Below, piece by piece: positions 60,050-64,000 of a stretch of DNA of 64,000 nucleotides (its first letter is position 1; each line of letters begins with the position of its first letter). The stretch spans positions 1-64,000 of the forward strand of contig MNCI01000579.1 in the NCBI GenBank assembly GCA_015680685.1. The letters are read 5' to 3'. The stretch is from Gnetum montanum (lineage: Eukaryota > Streptophyta > Gnetopsida > Gnetales > Gnetaceae). The translations under genes and the position numbers were made by a program. The notes under the pieces were generated by a model. The model searched no databases and had not been told where the DNA came from. It was given only the letters and a program-made list of their open reading frames with translations.

Positions 60050-62397
60050 CCTTCATAGCATTATGTTGTTACGGTTGAGTTGGTAATTCTCCTTGCATAA
60101 GTGGAGTAGGTGGTAGTTGTGTAGGTGAAGGAGGAGCATGTGTAGGGATAGGAGGAGGATAAGGGTAAGAGGTGGTATCCCTTCTTTCATGTGGTAAATG
60201 GGCTCGATAATAACCTGAAGGGTGGTAGTGAGGTTGGAAAGTAGAGACATGACTAGAGGAGTCATGTGGAGACAATGGTTGTTAAACATAATAACCATAT
60301 GGATCAGACTACTAGTAAGGGTATTGTTGCCTTGGTGGTGCTAGTGCACATGATTGTGGTTACTTCCATAGCTAATATTGCTCATATGGTTGTGATGGAG
60401 CTCCACTTGGATAATACTGTTGTTGCTAGTGGAACTACTTGATATTACCTTGAGGATAATGTAATCTTCTAGATTTTTACCTTTATGTAAGTCATGGATT
60501 TAAAGCATACATCCCAGACTTCTCTAAGTGTGACACAACGAGGCAACATCCCTTAGGATGTACATACTGGTAAACATCACACCCACCATCATCATCTAAT
60601 TCACTATCTACAAATTCTTCTATTGCAGCAATCTTTCCCTAACCTTTGTGATAAGCATGTTCAACTTCTGTGTACCTCCTATGCTCATGATTACTACCTT
60701 ATTCTTTGGACCCTTTAGCAACTTTTAGGACAACCTAAAATTTGCTATCCATGGAGTCCCATAACTAATCAACCTTGGTTGTAATTTCATCTTGAAATTT
60801 TTGGAATGGAAATATTTTCCTATTAACCACCTCATCAAATGCATATTCATCCTCACTATCATAGAATCGAACCTCCCTCTTGCAAATGGAAGGATCATGA
60901 TTATACTCTTTTGCACTTTCTCTTTTTCTTAATTTTCCCTCCTCTTTGGCTACTTTCTCAATTAATTGTTGTATCTAATGGTCACTCATTTCTTATAGTC
61001 ATCCTTGGGCATATACACTAAGGGTTCTCCTTGTTTCTGATCGAAGCCTATCTACAATGTGGTGAAGTTGATACAATTGAGAATAACCATGGCCAGAACA
61101 TTTGTGCATTAGGGAGTAGTATCAACCAATGGTGGCATCTAAGGTTTCATATGTTCCTTGTTTCTATCCTTAGATTTACCTTCTTAAGTTGGATACTTTG
61201 TAGTACATTTAATATTTATCATTGAACATATCAAGCATGGTACTCCATCGTCTAATAAATTCTAGTTCTAAGGACTGATACTAGTTCTTTACTCTTTGAT
61301 GAGTATCTTGGGGAAATAATTAAGTTTTTTCCATTCATTCTCTATGTTCTGCAAGGAACATGCATCTTGAAAATCTAGGAGATGGTTCTATGGATCAAAT
61401 TTATATCCTCCTTCAAATCAAGGAATATTGTTCATGTTTAACCTTTTAATTTGACTATCCTTTACATGCCTTGTTGGAATTATTAATACCTCTACAATAT
61501 TAAGCATACTTTGGGTAGTAAGCAAAGGTGCATCAAGGCCTTGATCATGGTGCCTATGATGTCCTCAACTACCCATTTTTTTATGGTGATGTGCCTCTCT
61601 TGAACATTTGTGCCCTTGGTCTTGCCTTTCTCGATGGTCCCCTTGATCATTTTAGTTCCATCAGTCATTTTAGTCACCTCCATCATGGTCTTATCTTCTA
61701 TGGTCATAGTCAAAGTTAGAAGAAGAAGATGATGATGATGACAAAGGTAAAGAGGAAGGAGAAATAGAACCATCATGGTGCCTACTACCACCTCTTTGAC
61801 GATCATGACCATGGTCATGATCTTGCTTTTTGTCTACATCCTTGTCTTAACTTGCCCCTTTGGATCCTTCTTTGTCATTGGATCCATTTTTACTAGAACC
61901 AAGATTGTGAATTGTGGACTACAAGTTCTTGTTTTGACCTCCTTCACCAAAGTCAAAGAGAGGAATTTCATTGAATGGAAAACACCCACAGAAGGGTTCT
62001 CCATTATCTTGTTGGTATAATAGGAATGAGAATCATTAAATCTTTTCCCCTTCAAAGATTCATAGCATTTTTGTAGCCACCAATCTTGTAGACATTGTGC
62101 CTCAGTGGGATGATAATCCATAGCATTAGTATCTCACACAACATACTTAGCATGACATTCTTGAAGATCATATTATATAAGAAATTGTTGGAGCATTGTA
62201 GGAATAGATCGATTGGGTGGCAACATAATGTTGTCCTCCATGTCACGCCACTGTAGTTGTTCATCTTGGTGTAGGATGAAGGTAAAGTTTGGTACATACT
62301 CATCAAGATGAGCATATACTATTTGATACTATTGAGGCATTCACTAATAAGCTTTATCAGACTTGGATGAAGAATTTCTCTTGTGAGAAGAAGACAT
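60050..62397 (-). pseudogene. Gypsy gag of element F
   Basis: ATG at 62,397 opens MSSSHKRNSSSKSDKAY. VPNFTFILHQDEQ-type and DMEDNIMLPP-type blocks follow (62.3-62.2 kb). The hinge at 61.85-61.5 kb is Asp/Arg/Gly/Ser-rich. The zinc knuckle (CDV-Y-QYVHPKGCC, about 60,575-60,530) has its second Cys changed to Tyr. A proline-rich region (YPPPIPTHAPPSPTQLPPT) lies at about 60,160-60,080. Broken by frameshifts. Confidence 0.75.
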
Positions 62398-62536
62398 TTT
62401 CAGTAGATGAGAAAAAATGCAATGTGGTTGAAGATTTTATTGTAGTAATTATAAAATATGATATGACTCTAAGGTTTTTTCCAATGATTTAAATAATTTT
62501 ACTAGGTTCTAAATAGCACATGAAGAAAACAAAAGG

Positions 62537-62554
62537 TCCATGACAATGGTGCCA
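62537..62554 (-). other. Primer-binding site, tRNA-Asp type (element F)
   Basis: TCCATGACAATGGTGCCA in plus reading; its complement matches the tRNA-Asp site with a few changes. One base before the LTR. Confidence 0.75.
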
Positions 62555-62555
62555 A

Positions 62556-63378
62556 TGATGAGCAGTGAGGCACCCCAACACCCAACCATACAAATCACTA
62601 AGGTGTTTACATGCGATTCGGTCAAATTTCATGGACCTATAGTACTATAGTGCACTAGCTCTTCTAGGAAGTGAAATGGACATTGAGAACATTCATTGTC
62701 TTCCCAACTACACTTGTGAGGCTCAAGGTATAGTTTAAGTATAATTGAGATACATGATTTTTCTTATTTTATGTTTTATAAATTTGATTGCCTATAATAA
62801 GAATGAAAGGTCAAGTAATTTAAGATATAATTCATCTACTGCCTAGCTAGCCTAACACAAGTAATTGTCCCACTTTCCTGGACACATCCTAAACACATAT
62901 AGTGTTGCTGGGCTACCAAATGTTAAGTGTTGTTGGGTTACCAAGTACTATATGTATGCTTAAAGTGGTTGTGCTTGTGTTCATTAACTTCTGGAAAGTA
63001 CTTTCTTAATTTAAATGCATTAAAGCAAAGTGCATTAGAAGAAACATTAATCTATTCTCAGTGCTACAAGAATTTTCAAAAGAGTTCATTTTTATTCCTG
63101 TCACACTACTATGCTTAGGCACATTAGTGTTCAAACAAAGAACTGTACATACTTAGACTCCTTTTATGGGCAGTCAAAAAATATTCTAACCTTGGAGAAA
63201 ACAAATTACAAGAGCTTTAGTACTTTGACTAGAAACTGAAAACTGACTGTGAAATCAGGAGCCCAAGTGCTATATTTATACTACCACACCCTCCCCCCAA
63301 TGTTGGATACCCAACATCACACCAAGACCCTAACATTGGATACCCAACATTGTAGCAGACGAAGAAACATGTTCATCA
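62556..63378 (-). repeat. 5' LTR of element F
   Basis: 823 bp, TGATGAG...GTTCATCA in plus reading. The U3 (63,300-63,360) has two palindromic TGTTGGATACCCAACA motifs and a C-rich CCCTCCCCCC stretch. A TATA box (GTATAAATATAG, minus) lies near 63,280. The truncated LTR at 44,293 has the same U3 type. Confidence 0.8.
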
Positions 63379-64000
63379 ACTATGCATCCATACAAAATTA
63401 AAAGTTCTATAAGATTTTTAAAAAGTATTTTAGATCTTTGATTCCTAAATAATTTTAGTACCTTCAAGCTCTTTTTTTTATTTAACCACATAGCAACTTA
63501 ATAGAGAGCTACAATTTTAGTATTATTTGTCATTTCCTTGAATACTATTGAACGTTACATGTGTTGTCATTTACTTGAATAGTACTTGTGTGTATTATGT
63601 TTCTGATATAAAAGATTTAAAATTCAAAATAAAAATAATGGAAAAAAAGTATGAAGAAAGAAGAGAAAACTAAAGAACAAAAATGAAATTCCATACATAC
63701 AATGAGGCACTTTCATATTAGCCTATTCATCAAATTTATATGTAATTTCTTCCCATGATTTGCATGGGATGGCATAAGAAACTACCATCCTAAGGAACTA
63801 ACTGAATTTATGGCTAAGTGGTAGAACATCTCTCCCTCAAACTATGATAGCACTAATACCAAAATTACAATTTACCCTAATATATCACAAATAAGGGCAC
63901 TATAATAATCAAAGGGAGAAAATGGTTGGTGCTCTAGAATATTTGTTGAAATGAATCATTAGCAAGAAAGCCAAATATACAAAGGAGTTGGAGCTTTTAT
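63379..64000. other. No gene recognised (right flank)
   Basis: AT-rich sequence with no supported frame. A tRNA A-box-like TGGCTAAGTGG near 63,811 has no matching B box. Confidence 0.6.

Larger units (their letters stand above)
54881..63378 (-). mobile_element. Ty3/gypsy element F, 3' end missing
   Basis: Minus-strand order: LTR (63,378-62,556), PBS, gag, protease, RT, RNase H, integrase and the first approximately 300 bp of the post-pol spacer, then cut by the plus-strand LTR at 54,880. The integrase part contains an N-gap and a duplication (see 55,264-57,378). It is related closely to element B. Confidence 0.8.

Noticed and set aside
63800-63840. tRNA gene or tRNA-derived SINE from an A-box-like TGGCTAAGTGG
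   Set aside because: No B box at a suitable distance and no cloverleaf could be drawn.

Overview
The window is transposon-rich nuclear DNA of a seed plant with a large, heavily methylated genome (a gymnosperm is possible; species not determinable). It is AT-rich, CpG-poor and almost wholly built of decayed LTR retrotransposons, nested and in both orientations. I see no intact protein-coding gene. Every long reading frame is broken, mainly by TAG, TAA and TGA codons that C-to-T or G-to-A changes would produce.

The dominant family is Ty3/gypsy of the Athila/Tat type. Its primer-binding site matches the 3' end of plant tRNA-Asp, its LTRs run TGATGA...TCATCA, its RT box is FMDDFSTYG, and its polypurine tract is GTGGGGGTA. 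Many copies also carry a long extra reading frame between pol and the 3' LTR. It has an N-terminal domain resembling the plant 'putative transposon protein' family, a long coiled coil and a proline-rich tail. A TATA box and repeats resembling the element's own LTR promoter lie about 0.45-0.6 kb before it.

Layout: 1-0.28 kb, CpG-rich 13-bp minisatellite. 0.44-8.5 kb, minus-strand gypsy copy B with a recombinant LTR at its left end. 9.9-22.1 kb, minus-strand copy D (12.2 kb, both LTRs, gag, pol and extra frame). 22.1-26.9 kb, unclassified DNA holding a small non-LTR insertion with a 21-bp target duplication. 26.9-36.4 kb, plus-strand copy C, complete with two LTRs and a GTTAT target duplication. 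36.4-38.5 kb, the only host-gene sequence recognised: three consecutive 3' exons (minus strand) of a quinone oxidoreductase-like dehydrogenase pseudogene ending in the peroxisomal tripeptide SRL. 38.5-40.7 kb, Ty1/copia fragment. 40.7-45.3 kb, head-to-head gypsy pieces with one LTR cut by another. 45.3-54.9 kb, extra-frame copies forming a large diverged inverted repeat centred near 50.6 kb. 54.9-63.4 kb, minus-strand copy F, containing a 135-N gap flanked by a near-identical 990-bp duplication that is probably an assembly artefact.

All domain calls were made by eye from translated sequence. Identities are estimates and no database search was run.
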